64,000 bases of DNA, from assembly GCA_965228975.1 (NCBI GenBank), contig OZ245851.1, positions 1,674,001-1,738,000 of the forward strand. The letters are read 5' to 3'. Below the pieces are notes generated by a model. It was not told the origin of the DNA and ran no database searches. It saw only the letters and a list, made by a program, of their open reading frames with translations. A program made the position numbers and the translations under genes. This document shows positions 45,964-54,845 of this stretch, in pieces. This DNA is from JAJFJD01 sp965228975 (GTDB lineage: Bacteria > Pseudomonadota > Alphaproteobacteria > UBA8366). Numbering within the stretch: the stretch's first letter is position 1; each line of letters starts with the position of its first letter.

Positions 45964-46544
45964 GCGATTTGCATCGGCGTGATTTGGTGATCGACCTGTT
46001 GGCGGATCGGCCGAAAGACCTTCTGGTGGTATCCGGCCTCGGCTCTTCCTGTTGGGACCTGGCCAACGCAGGCGATGTGGCGGAAAACTTCTATGTCTGG
46101 GGGGCCATGGGCGGCGCGGCGATGATTGGCTACGGCGTTGCGCGCGCGCAGCCGCACCGGCGCGTGCTGGTGCTGACCGGCGACGGTGACATGCTGATGG
46201 GCATGGGCGCGTTTGCCACGATCGCCAACAATCCGGTCCAGAACCTCGCCATCGTGGTGCTCGACAACGGACGCTTCGGGGAGACCGGCGGCCAGCCGAC
46301 CCATACCAGCGGTCCCGCCGACCTGGCGGGCATCGCCAAGGCGGCGGGCATTCCGACGACCGCGACGATCACCAAGCAGGCGGAGATGGAGCCGCTCAAG
46401 GAATTGGCGCTTCTGACGCCGGGACCCGCGGTCGCCGTGGTCAAGGTGATGTACGAAGACCTGAAGTTCGTCTTGCCGGCGAACAGCGGCAGCTACCTCA
46501 AGGACCGGTTCCGGACGGCGATCCTGGGCGAGGGGGCGGCGTAG
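45960..46544 (+). CDS. TPP-dependent decarboxylase, PP-domain (beta) subunit
   Basis: A 194-residue partner of the preceding subunit. It carries the diphosphate-binding motif GDGD (residues 74-77) through LDN (101-103) and GETGGQPTHTSGPADL, typical of sulfopyruvate and phosphonopyruvate decarboxylase beta subunits. The ATG overlaps the preceding stop (ATGA), so translation is coupled. The split PYR/PP architecture, as in ComD/ComE, suggests decarboxylation of a 2-oxo acid with an anionic group such as sulfonate or phosphonate. Confidence 0.82.
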   Translation: MSDLHRRDLVIDLLADRPKDLLVVSGLGSSCWDLANAGDVAENFYVWGAMGGAAMIGYGVARAQPHRRVLVLTGDGDMLMGMGAFATIANNPVQNLAIVVLDNGRFGETGGQPTHTSGPADLAGIAKAAGIPTTATITKQAEMEPLKELALLTPGPAVAVVKVMYEDLKFVLPANSGSYLKDRFRTAILGEGAA

Positions 46545-46649
46545 ACACATGCCCAAACCTGCGGTCCTGTATGGATCGCATGCCTGGCCGGAACCCCGCG
46601 GCCGGTTTACATTCGATCCGTCGTCCAACTTGCGGAAAGGCTTGGCGCT

Positions 46650-47531
46650 ATGGTCGAGGTGACACAGCTTCATCCTCATTTCGTGGGCGAGGTGAGCGGG
46701 GTCGATCTGCGCGAACCCGTGGACGTGGAGACCAAGGACGCGCTGATTCAGGCAATCGATAGGCACGGCATACTGGTTTTTCACGACCAGGATATCGATG
46801 ACCAACAGCAATTGGCGTTCAGTGCGAATTTCGGCGAATTACGCACCTCTTCGCGCACTATTCGGGCCGATTACACGTCGCGGCTCGATCCTCGTATGAC
46901 CGATATTTCGAATCTCGACGCCAACGGCGACCTCTTGAAGCCGGACGACCGCGAACGGCTCTATATGCTCGGCAATCGCTACTGGCATACCGACAACGCG
47001 TTCCGATTGGTGCCGGCGAAATACTCGCTGCTCTCGGCCCGCGTGGTGCCGCCCGAAGGTGGAGAGACCGAGTTCACCGACATGCGTGCCGCCTATGACG
47101 CGCTGCCCGACAAGATGAAGACCCGGCTCGACGGGATGGTGGCGATCCATTCGATCATGCACTCGCGCGCGATCATGGGTTTCACCGACTACAGCCAGGA
47201 GGAGTTGGACGCGCTGCCGCCGGTGCCGCATGCCATGGTCCGTACGCACCCGGGCTCCGGTCGCAAGGCGCTGTATATCGCGTCCTACGCCCACGAGATC
47301 CGGGGCATGGACACGCCGGATGCACGCATGTTGCTGCATGACCTGATGGAGCATGCGACCCAGCGGCAGTTTGTCTATACGCATGCTTGGCGGGTCGGCG
47401 ATCTGGTCATGTGGGACAATCGCTGCACCATGCACCGGGCGCGCGACTATGACATGACGCAGCGGCGCGACCTTCACCGGTCCACGGTGATGGACGACGG
47501 GCCGACGGTGCCGGACGCGCAGGTCGCTTAA
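46650..47531 (+). CDS. TauD/TfdA-family 2-oxoglutarate-dependent dioxygenase, TfdA-like
   Basis: A 293-residue Fe(II)/2-oxoglutarate oxygenase. Iron ligands are His113 and Asp115 in YWHTDN and His262 in CTMHRARDYD; RRDLHRST supplies the 2-oxoglutarate arginine. Stretches such as PPEGGETEFTDMRAAYDALP and EHATQRQFVYTH read very like TfdA, the 2,4-dichlorophenoxyacetate dioxygenase. The real substrate may be an aryloxy acid, a sulfonate or another ether. AAGG precedes the ATG. It lies downstream of the decarboxylase pair on the same strand. Confidence 0.85.
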   Translation: MVEVTQLHPHFVGEVSGVDLREPVDVETKDALIQAIDRHGILVFHDQDIDDQQQLAFSANFGELRTSSRTIRADYTSRLDPRMTDISNLDANGDLLKPDDRERLYMLGNRYWHTDNAFRLVPAKYSLLSARVVPPEGGETEFTDMRAAYDALPDKMKTRLDGMVAIHSIMHSRAIMGFTDYSQEELDALPPVPHAMVRTHPGSGRKALYIASYAHEIRGMDTPDARMLLHDLMEHATQRQFVYTHAWRVGDLVMWDNRCTMHRARDYDMTQRRDLHRSTVMDDGPTVPDAQVA

Positions 47532-47775
47532 GACCGATTATCTTTTGCCAGCGACGTGGAAGCCGTAAGCAGCTTTGTAGCGTCATCCGCATTCGTTCTG
47601 CGCGGACGCAATTGGGTGTGGCCGCCGTTCCCGTGGCGACGGCCGACGGCCCTTCGTCCGCGCTAGAGGGGCGAGGGCGCAGCAATGTCCGCCGGTGGCA
47701 ATCAAATTACCCATTAAACGGGAATTACGATGGTTCATACTCGTCTGTGAAGTACCAGCATGCTTATGAGGAGTT

Positions 47776-48555
47776 ATGATGCAAAGATTCACAGAGAAAG
47801 AACTATCGCACCTGCAAGCGCATATCGACCTAACCGAAAAAATGTTGGGGCGCATAGGGTTGACCTTGAAGGTCAGCACCGACATGGCGCGGTTCATCGA
47901 CTATCTTCGGAACGAACCGGCCAGTGACACGCATGGCACGCCCACAACACACGATCCCCATCTCAGTTACCTGCATCCAGGAAACAGCTTCTGGGTGTAT
48001 TTAGAGGACGCGCGGGATGAGATCGTCGCATGCCATGGACAGCGGTTCTGCGAGACGCGGGACTTCATCAACGACTGTCTTCGCCAGACGTATTTTCAGG
48101 ACCTCACGCCAAAAATTCGCCAGGAACCCCTGGACCTGTACCCGGAGGCGAATGATATCCAGCTCCGGGGGCGCTTGGCTTTCGGTGGCGGTCTTTACAT
48201 TCGGCGGGAATGGCGGGGCAAGGACCTCTTGATCTTCAACCGTTGTTCCAGAACTTTGGCCTTGCGGCATTTCGATGCCGACTACGTCGTTGGGGCTCTT
48301 CGAAACTCGCCGAACCGCTGGCGCATGGCCTTAGGCGGTGTAGGGTATGCGGAGTGCTCGCGATTCGTGAAGGGAAGCTTTCCTGGCAAACCGGAATCGC
48401 GCGACACGATCGTCGCCTGGTCTAGTAGACGGCAGTTGTTGCAGGCGATCGAACAGGAGGTTGAGGCTCAATGTGACGATAGGCCGACGCAAGCATTACC
48501 ACGCGGCCGGACCCATCGCATAACGGCAGAAGCAGCCGAACATAGTCCCGCGTAA
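47776..48555 (+). CDS. Unrecognised protein with GNAT-like segment; 3' end antisense to next gene
   Basis: A 259-residue protein I do not recognise. GAGGAG precedes the ATG, so the start is firm. The middle (FGGGLYIRREWRGKDL, residues 136-151) and the following RTLALRHFDADYVVGALRN recall the acetyl-CoA loop and helix of GNAT acetyltransferases, but this is weak. The last 44 codons overlap the convergent gene by 134 bases and read as its shadow (Arg-rich RGRTHRITAEAAEHS), so the natural C-terminus may be near residue 215-230. An AT-richer gap precedes it. Confidence 0.62.
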   Translation: MMQRFTEKELSHLQAHIDLTEKMLGRIGLTLKVSTDMARFIDYLRNEPASDTHGTPTTHDPHLSYLHPGNSFWVYLEDARDEIVACHGQRFCETRDFINDCLRQTYFQDLTPKIRQEPLDLYPEANDIQLRGRLAFGGGLYIRREWRGKDLLIFNRCSRTLALRHFDADYVVGALRNSPNRWRMALGGVGYAECSRFVKGSFPGKPESRDTIVAWSSRRQLLQAIEQEVEAQCDDRPTQALPRGRTHRITAEAAEHSPA

Positions 48556-48934
48556 AGCCGCCGATGCTATGCTGGATACGCTGGGCGAGCGGTCGTTTTG
48601 ATGACCGGCACTCGAAATATTCGCCGGCGCAGGGATGAATGCATTGCAGGATCGGGAAATCGCCCAGCGTCCGGCCATGCATCTGGGGAAAGTTGACGCC
48701 GCCGTATTGGATGTAATGAAAACCCAACGGGTTTTCGGAGGTGGCGTCGATAAAGGTGACGCCGTCGTCGAACTCGAACCGGTCGACGCGGACGAACCCG
48801 TCGGCCCGCTGTTCCGACCAATGATGGAAAGCGCGTCGTATGTTCGAAGGCGGCCGTCCGAGCTTCTCGCCGATTTTTTCGATATCCAGCAGGGTATCGA
48901 CGGAAAACTCCGTTCGTTTTTGCCAGTCTGTCAT
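48422..48934 (-). CDS. PAS-like domain protein, downstream paralogue
   Basis: A 170-residue protein. The central part (FHHWSEQRADGFVRVDRFEF to HGRTLGDFPI) resembles the PAS_5 family found in Rhodospirillales. Residues 116-156 (QRIQHSIGG, YVRLLLPLCDGSGRVVML) align with residues 150-190 of the upstream neighbour (EQIEHSTGG, YMRILLPIGDSDGNV), so the two are paralogues. The ATG is 11 bases after the preceding stop. It converges on and overlaps the GNAT-like gene. Function and ligand are unknown. Confidence 0.68.
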   Translation of the reverse strand: MTDWQKRTEFSVDTLLDIEKIGEKLGRPPSNIRRAFHHWSEQRADGFVRVDRFEFDDGVTFIDATSENPLGFHYIQYGGVNFPQMHGRTLGDFPILQCIHPCAGEYFECRSSKRPLAQRIQHSIGGFTRDYVRLLLPLCDGSGRVVMLASAYRHIEPQPPVRSPATTAVY

Positions 48935-48945
48935 AGAGCGCCGCC

Positions 48946-49569
48946 TTACCCAGCTGCCGCGGTTTTCAGGGCCGCGACATCGATATCGTGTGATTCTCCC
49001 GAGAGCGATCGGCAGACCACGTACACGCGGGTTACATTACCGTCGCTGTCGCCGATCGGCAGGAGAATGCGCATGTAGGACTGTTTTTCGCCGCCCGTGC
49101 TGTGTTCGATCTGCTCGAAGCAAGGTCTGGCTTGCCCTTTGCGCATCGTGAAATCCGAGACGAACGCGCGCCTTACCAGTTTGTTCCGGATATCCCGGAT
49201 GCGGACAGGCCGGCGGTGCGGCATTGCGACGATGAAATCGCCGGGATGGTCGGCGACGGTTTCGACATAGAACGACCCGTCGTCGTCGATATCCAATGCG
49301 TCCAGGACGGGCGGCGGGTATAGACTATGGAAATCCACCGAGCCGGCGACGGTTAGCGTCCGGCCGTCGCTGGAACGGAGGGCCGGACGAAGCGGGAAGG
49401 GGCCGGCCGGGGACGGTGCATCGGACGTTCTTGCCGCCATCCACGCCATGAAAGCCTTACCGACCAGTGTGCCGGATTCGGTATGCCAAAGTTCGTTAAG
49501 CGACCTTTCGGTCCAGCGCCAAACATCGGGCTCGCCGTCTGGATTCGATAGGATGATAGTAGAGTCCAT
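48946..49569 (-). CDS. PAS-like domain protein, upstream paralogue
   Basis: A 207-residue protein similar in its second half to the gene behind it. The N-terminal half contains WRWTERSLNELWHTESGTLVGKAFMAWM. The common block is at about residues 150-190, ending VYVVCRSLS. This is the layout of single-domain PAS_5-type signal proteins. ATG 49569 follows GAGG by 8 bases and is preferred over an ATG 6 bases upstream. It leads a two-gene unit. The upstream gap of about 310 bases contains an AT-rich promoter-like tract. Confidence 0.68.
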   Translation of the reverse strand: MDSTIILSNPDGEPDVWRWTERSLNELWHTESGTLVGKAFMAWMAARTSDAPSPAGPFPLRPALRSSDGRTLTVAGSVDFHSLYPPPVLDALDIDDDGSFYVETVADHPGDFIVAMPHRRPVRIRDIRNKLVRRAFVSDFTMRKGQARPCFEQIEHSTGGEKQSYMRILLPIGDSDGNVTRVYVVCRSLSGESHDIDVAALKTAAAG

Positions 49570-49880
49570 TATCATCACCTCACGCAGGGAGCTTTGCCAC
49601 AAATGAACGCACCTGTTAACAGGATTCTTTGCGGTGCGGCGATCGAGCGGTTTTCCTCGCGGTCGTTGGCATGAGGGGGAAATGCGCATCGCGTGGAGTC
49701 GTTCACGATGTGCAGGGGAGTTCATCGCCACGGACGAAGTGATCCGTCTAGAAGCATATAAATGTCGCATAATGTATATTATGGAAAATATGCGATAGGC
49801 CGAGAGGGCGGATTTGTGCGGTTCCGGGTGGCCCCCTGCGCGGTTAACGAAGATGAATACGACAGCGGCGCTCTATGTCA
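49570..49880 (-). promoter_or_regulatory. Gene-free stretch with AT-rich inverted repeat
   Basis: No coding ORF is seen in these 310 bases. An AT-rich tract contains an inverted repeat TCGCATA-N17-TATGCGA (49765-49795) and, inside its spacer, an imperfect palindrome ATAATGTATATTAT (49769-49782, 12 of 14 symmetric). On the minus strand this could be the promoter/operator of the two PAS-like genes. It is about 200 bases upstream of their ATG, so a long leader is implied. Confidence 0.4.
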
Positions 49881-50660
49881 CTACGCCTCCAGCACCATCC
49901 CGTCATAGGCCGGCTCGACGCCGTCCGGCAGTTCGGCGCGCAGCGTCGCGTAGTCCAGGCTCGTGCCCATGTGCGTGATTACCGCCCGCTTCGGTTTGAC
50001 GCGGTCGATCCAGCTCAGCGTCAGCCCGATATCCGCATGCGTCGGGTGATTCGGTTCGCGGCGGAAGGAATCGACGATCCAGGTGTCGACGCCGTCCAGT
50101 GCGTCGAACGCGGCGTCGTCGAGCCGCAGCACATCGGTCGAGTACGCGATCGGTCCGAACCGGAAGCCGAGCGTCGTCGAGAAGCCGTGGTCCTGTTCGA
50201 ACGGTACGACGTCGATATCGCCGACATGGAACGGCCCGTCGATCGTGTGCGGCTGAAGCACCGGTTTGAAATACCGTCCTTCGCGCAGCGCATTCTCGGG
50301 CAGCGGCTCGAACGCGTATCGAAACCGATGATCGAGTTCGTTTAGTGTCTTGGCGTCGCCATAGGTCGCCACCGGCGCCGACATCGAAATGTTGATCCAG
50401 CGCAGGTCGTCGATGCCGTGGCAATGGTCCGCATGCGCGTGCGTGAATAACACTGCATCCAGCCGCGAGACACCGGTGTCCAACAGCTGCGCGCGGCAGT
50501 CCGGCGAAACATCTACTAGTAGTGTCGTGTCGTTCTGCTCGACCAGGACCGATGCGCGGCGCCGGCGGTTGCGCGGTTCCTTGGGATCGCAGTCGCCCCA
50601 ACCCAAGCCGACCATCGGCACGCCGCCGGACGAGCCGCATCCGAGTATGGTGGCCTTCAT
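49881..50660 (-). CDS. MBL-fold metallohydrolase (PhnP-like)
   Basis: A 259-residue metallo-beta-lactamase-fold hydrolase. GCGSSGGVP at the start and THAHADHCHGIDDLR (His74, His76, Asp78, His79) give the metal site typical of PhnP and related cyclic-phosphodiesterase-like enzymes; THMGTSLDY near the end is also family-like. No phosphonate genes adjoin, so PhnP function is not implied. The ATG overlaps the tatD stop (ATGA), so the pair is translationally coupled. Confidence 0.88.
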   Translation of the reverse strand: MKATILGCGSSGGVPMVGLGWGDCDPKEPRNRRRRASVLVEQNDTTLLVDVSPDCRAQLLDTGVSRLDAVLFTHAHADHCHGIDDLRWINISMSAPVATYGDAKTLNELDHRFRYAFEPLPENALREGRYFKPVLQPHTIDGPFHVGDIDVVPFEQDHGFSTTLGFRFGPIAYSTDVLRLDDAAFDALDGVDTWIVDSFRREPNHPTHADIGLTLSWIDRVKPKRAVITHMGTSLDYATLRAELPDGVEPAYDGMVLEA

Positions 50661-51460
50661 GCGGTCTCCGGTCTCTTGGTCTCCGGCCGGGCCACCCGGT
50701 TGAACAAGGTGAAGAAGTTCTCGGTGGTGACTTTGGCCAGCGCATCCGGGCTCAACCCCTTCAGCTCGGCCACCGCGGCCGCTGTATGCACTACATAGGC
50801 CGGCTCGTTGCGTTTGCCGCGATTCGGCACCGGCGCGAGATACGGCGCATCGGTTTCGACCAGCAGTCTCTCGAGCGGCAGCGCGCGAACGGTGTCGCGT
50901 AATTCATCGGCCCGTTTGAAGGTCACGATGCCGGACAGCGAGATATAAAGGCCGATTTCGATCGATTTTTCAGCCAGTTCGCGGCCCGTGCTGAAGCAAT
51001 GAATAACGCCGGTGAACGGTCCCTTGGCGTATTCGTCACGCAGGATGTCGACCGTGTCTTCATCCGCGTCGCGGGTGTGCACAATCAGCGGCAGACCGGT
51101 CTCGCGCGACGCCGCGATATGCGCGCGAAAGCTGCTTTGTTGGGCTTCGCGCGGGCTGTGCTCGTAGAAATAGTCGAGCCCGGTTTCGCCGATGGCGACG
51201 GTCTTCGGATGTTGCGCAAGCTCGATCAGGCGTTCGGTCGTGACGGCGGGTTCGCTGTCGGCTTCGTGCGGATGGATGCCGACGCTGCACCAGACATCGT
51301 CGAACCGGTCGGCGATGCCGGAGATCGTGTCGAATTCGGTGACCTTGGTGCAGATCGTCAGCATGCGGCCGATATCGGCGCGCTGGGCGCGGGCGACCAC
51401 GTCGTCCAGGTCGCCGTCGCGGGCGAGGTAATCGAGATGACAGTGGCTATCGACGAGCAC
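50657..51460 (-). CDS. tatD: TatD-family metal-dependent deoxyribonuclease
   Basis: TatD is a metal-dependent 3' to 5' exonuclease for DNA repair or RNA/DNA processing. The 267-residue protein begins LVDSHCHLDYL with the metal-binding HxH, and continues with SVGIHPHEA, AIGETGLDYFY, PLIVHTRDA, GVIHCFSTG and LVETDAPYLAP, the full TatD motif series. The GTG start is 4 bases after the metG stop and begins right at the DSHCH motif, as usual. The end overlaps the MBL gene. Confidence 0.95.
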   Translation of the reverse strand: MLVDSHCHLDYLARDGDLDDVVARAQRADIGRMLTICTKVTEFDTISGIADRFDDVWCSVGIHPHEADSEPAVTTERLIELAQHPKTVAIGETGLDYFYEHSPREAQQSSFRAHIAASRETGLPLIVHTRDADEDTVDILRDEYAKGPFTGVIHCFSTGRELAEKSIEIGLYISLSGIVTFKRADELRDTVRALPLERLLVETDAPYLAPVPNRGKRNEPAYVVHTAAAVAELKGLSPDALAKVTTENFFTLFNRVARPETKRPETA

Positions 51461-51464
51461 AGCC

Positions 51465-53012
51465 CTACTTCGCCTCCTCGTCCACGTAACGGGGAAACAC
51501 CGGCTTCGGCTTCGGGAGCGACGTACCGCCGGTAAGCCGCGTATCGAGTGCATCGAAGGCGCGCGCGTCTTCCGGCACGGCGAGCTGGTCGAGGATCTTC
51601 GCGCCCGATTCCGGCATGAAGGGCTGCACCAGGATGCCGATCTGCCGGATCGTGTCGGCCAGCACATAGAGCACGGTCGCCATGCGCGCCGGGTCTTCTT
51701 TGCGAAGCTTCCACGGCTCCTGCGCATCGACATAGCGGTTGGCATCGCCGATGACCTCCCAGATCGAGATCAGCGCCGTATGGAACTGCTGTCCGTCGAA
51801 CGCGGCGCGCGATTTGTCGAGTAACGCGTCGGCGGCGTCCAGCAAAGCCGTGTCCGCCTCGGAGAAATTCCCCGGTTCCGGCACCGACGCATCGCAATTC
51901 TTCCCGATCATCGAGAGGACGCGCTGGCACAGATTGCCGAGATCGTTGGCCAGGTCGCCGTTGATTCGATGGATCATCGCGTCGCGCGAAAACGAGCCGT
52001 CATTGCCGAACGGCACTTCGCGCATCAAGAAGTAACGGATCTGATCCAGGCCGAACTCGCCGACCAAGGCGTCGGGCGACATGACGTTGCCCAACGACTT
52101 GGACATCTTTTCACCCTCGATGTTGAGGAACCCGTGCGCGAACACCCGTTTGGGAAGCGGAAGTCCGGCGGACATCAGGAAGGCCGGCCAATAAACCGTG
52201 TGGAACCGCAGGATATCCTTGCCGATGACGTGCAGGTCGGCCGGCCAATAGGTCTTGTACAGGGCGCTGTCCGTATCGGGATAACCGACTGCCGTGATGT
52301 AATTGGTGAGCGCATCGAGCCAGACATACATGATGTGGGCGTCGTCTCCCGGCACCGGAATACCCCAGTCGAAGCTCGTGCGGGAAATCGACAAATCGCG
52401 CAATCCTTGGCTCACAAAGCTTACGACTTCGTTACGCCGCGATTTCGGCAGGATGAAATCGGGATTGGCTTCGTAGTGTTCGAGCAACTTGTCGCCATAG
52501 GCCGACAGTCGGAAGAAATAGCTCGGTTCCTCGACCCACTCGACCGGAGCGCCCGACGGCGCGATGAATGTGCCGTCTTCGCCCTTCGTCAGCTCATCCT
52601 CGCCGAAGAAGGCCTCGTCGCGCACCGAATACCAGCCGGCGTAGCTATCGACATAGATGTCGCCCGCTTCCTGCAGCAGTGTCCAAATCGCCTGAACCGA
52701 CTTGTGATGACGCGGCTCGGTCGTGCGGATGAAGTCGTCGTTCGAGATATTCAGCGACTTTGTCATGTCGATGAACGTCTGTGCGATTTCATCGCAAAAC
52801 GCCTGCGGCTCCTTGCCGGCGTCGCGCGCGGTCTTTTCGACCTTCTGGCCATGCTCGTCGGTACCGGTCAGGAAACGGACATCATACCCGTCGAGGCGCT
52901 TGAACCGTGCCATGACATCGGTCGAAATCGCCTCGTAGGCGTGCCCGAGATGCGGCACGCCATTCACGTAGGATATCGCCGTCGTCAAGTAATAGGCTGG
53001 TTTACCCGCCAT
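51465..53012 (-). CDS. metG: Methionyl-tRNA synthetase
   Basis: MetG charges tRNA-Met. The 515-residue protein has the class I motifs HLGH (residues 21-24) and KMSKS (in IEGEKMSKSLGN), a Rossmann core and an anticodon-binding domain. The zinc-knuckle cysteines between the two motifs are replaced (YAGWYSVRDEAFFGEDEL), so it is the zinc-less subtype, and the C-terminal EMAP/tRNA-binding domain is absent, as in other alphaproteobacteria. It lies in the holB-metG-tatD order. Confidence 0.96.
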   Translation of the reverse strand: MAGKPAYYLTTAISYVNGVPHLGHAYEAISTDVMARFKRLDGYDVRFLTGTDEHGQKVEKTARDAGKEPQAFCDEIAQTFIDMTKSLNISNDDFIRTTEPRHHKSVQAIWTLLQEAGDIYVDSYAGWYSVRDEAFFGEDELTKGEDGTFIAPSGAPVEWVEEPSYFFRLSAYGDKLLEHYEANPDFILPKSRRNEVVSFVSQGLRDLSISRTSFDWGIPVPGDDAHIMYVWLDALTNYITAVGYPDTDSALYKTYWPADLHVIGKDILRFHTVYWPAFLMSAGLPLPKRVFAHGFLNIEGEKMSKSLGNVMSPDALVGEFGLDQIRYFLMREVPFGNDGSFSRDAMIHRINGDLANDLGNLCQRVLSMIGKNCDASVPEPGNFSEADTALLDAADALLDKSRAAFDGQQFHTALISIWEVIGDANRYVDAQEPWKLRKEDPARMATVLYVLADTIRQIGILVQPFMPESGAKILDQLAVPEDARAFDALDTRLTGGTSLPKPKPVFPRYVDEEAK

Positions 53013-53037
53013 TTTTCGTCTCCGTTGACCGACGCCT

Positions 53038-54171
53038 TTACCGGGCTTGTCCAGGGCCCGGTTTCAGCACGGCCGCCAATGTCAGAAAGGCGCTCACGAC
53101 GGTGTGTTTCCGGTCGAGATTAGCGCGATCCGCCTGATCGAGCAGGCGGATGACCTTTTCCCATACCTCCAGCCATTGTTCAAGCGATGCCCGTGCGCGC
53201 AATCGGGCGGCGATCTGCGCCTCGCCGGGCACGACTTCCGGCGCATCCTGCTGCCGTGCGCCCGACAGCACGAGCTGGCCGAGCCAGCGCCCGATGAGCC
53301 GCCGCAGGGTTGCGAAGGCGGCCGCCCCCTGCCCGGCGCGCGCCACGGTATCACCGAGCGCATGGATCGCCTGAATATCGGGATTGTCCAAACCGTCGAG
53401 CAATCGCAGCATGGCGCGGTAGAGGTCGAGGCCGCCGGACTCCGCCAACGCGATCGCGTCGCCGATGCTGCCGTCGGTCAGGGTCGCCAGCGCCAAACGG
53501 TCGGCCGGATCCATCGCCGGTTGATAGCGTGACAACAGGTCCACGACGGTGTCGGTGTCCAAGGCGTTTAGGGTCAACCGGCGGCAACGCGACCGGATGG
53601 TTGGCAGCAATCGTCCCGGTGCGTTGCTGACCAAAAGGAACAACACCATCGCAGGCGGTTCCTCCAACACCTTGAGGATCGCATTCTGGGCATTGGGGTT
53701 CAGTTCGTCCGCCGGGTCGACGAGGACGATCCGCCAGCCTTCTTCGGCCGAGGTCAATCCGGTGAATTGCACCGCCTTGCGGACCTGCGAGACGACGATC
53801 TGTTGCGTCGGCTTGCCGGTGTCGGGATGCAGCATGCCGGGCTCCAGCACGCGCAGGTCGGCATGGCCGCCTGCCGCGATCCGGGTCGACACGGGATGGT
53901 CGGCGCCGATGTCCAGGGTTTCCGGCGTTACCGGCGGCAGGGCGTCGCCGAACAGGCTGTCACCCGTGTCTTCCGCGCCTTGCGATAGGACGAAGCGGGC
54001 GATCCGGTATGCCAGGCTCGCCTTACCGATGCCGCGGGGGCCGGTGATCAGCCAGGCATGCGGCATACGCCCGGTATTCCAGCTCTCGAGGAACAGCTTT
54101 TCCGCTGCCTCGTGACCGACCAGGTCGATCGGATCGCTGGGCTTGGGGGCCGATTCGGGATCGTCGCTCAC
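53038..54171 (-). CDS. holB: DNA polymerase III subunit delta-prime
   Basis: HolB is the stator of the clamp loader. The 377-residue AAA+ protein has a degenerate Walker A (GPRGIGKASLAYRIARFVL) and the typical sequence LNPNAQNAILKVLEEPP and ALFLLVSN-like stretch. The SRC-type sensor motif reads TIRSRCRRL. The GTG start overlaps the tmk stop (GTGA). It is a normal length for alphaproteobacteria, which often have longer HolB. Confidence 0.94.
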   Translation of the reverse strand: MSDDPESAPKPSDPIDLVGHEAAEKLFLESWNTGRMPHAWLITGPRGIGKASLAYRIARFVLSQGAEDTGDSLFGDALPPVTPETLDIGADHPVSTRIAAGGHADLRVLEPGMLHPDTGKPTQQIVVSQVRKAVQFTGLTSAEEGWRIVLVDPADELNPNAQNAILKVLEEPPAMVLFLLVSNAPGRLLPTIRSRCRRLTLNALDTDTVVDLLSRYQPAMDPADRLALATLTDGSIGDAIALAESGGLDLYRAMLRLLDGLDNPDIQAIHALGDTVARAGQGAAAFATLRRLIGRWLGQLVLSGARQQDAPEVVPGEAQIAARLRARASLEQWLEVWEKVIRLLDQADRANLDRKHTVVSAFLTLAAVLKPGPGQAR

Positions 54172-54830
54172 GCCGTCGGCTCCTTCAGCGATAGTCCAAG
54201 ACGCTCTTCCACGGCAGCGGCGATTTCGTTATGCACCGCATCCTCGTCGGCGCTGGCATCGATCACGACGCAGCGGTCGGGCTCGCGTTTGGCGATATCG
54301 AGAAAACCGTCGCGAATGCGCTGATGGAAGTCGCGATCCATCCGTTCATACCGATTGGCGTCTTCACCGTCGCGCTTTTGCGCGCGCGCCAGTCCTACAT
54401 CGAGCGGCACGTCGAGAATCACGGTGAGATCCGGGCGTGTATCGCCCACCGCAAGGATGTGCGCCTGTTCCACTGCGGCGCGGCCCAGCGACAGACCGTA
54501 GCCCTGGTAGGCCATGGTGGAGTCGGCGAAGCGGTCGCAGATCACCCAGGTGCCCGATTGCAGCGCCGGCAGGATGGTTTGCGTCAGATGATCGCGTCGG
54601 GCGGCGTAATGGAGCAACAGTTCAGTGATCGCATCCCAGCGATCGACGGCCCCTTCGACCAGGAGCGACCGGATCGCTTCGGCGCCGGGCGAGCCGCCGG
54701 GCTCGCGGGTGGTCATGACCGGTAGGCCGGCTTGCTTCAGCGCAGCAGCAAGCCGCTGGATTTGAGTGGACTTGCCAGCCCCCTCTCCTCCTTCAAGCGT
54801 GATGAAGCCGCCTCTTGCCGTTTCAGCCAT
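54168..54830 (-). CDS. tmk: Thymidylate kinase
   Basis: Tmk phosphorylates dTMP to dTDP. The 220-residue protein has the P-loop LEGGEGAGKST at about residues 12-22, TREPGGSPGAE, CDRFADSTMAYQGYG and a LID region with RAQKRDGEDANRYE. All are typical of bacterial TMPK. It is 15 bases after dacC and overlaps holB by 4 bases. Confidence 0.96.
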   Translation of the reverse strand: MAETARGGFITLEGGEGAGKSTQIQRLAAALKQAGLPVMTTREPGGSPGAEAIRSLLVEGAVDRWDAITELLLHYAARRDHLTQTILPALQSGTWVICDRFADSTMAYQGYGLSLGRAAVEQAHILAVGDTRPDLTVILDVPLDVGLARAQKRDGEDANRYERMDRDFHQRIRDGFLDIAKREPDRCVVIDASADEDAVHNEIAAAVEERLGLSLKEPTA

Positions 54831-54845
54831 GCCGGCATTCTACGC

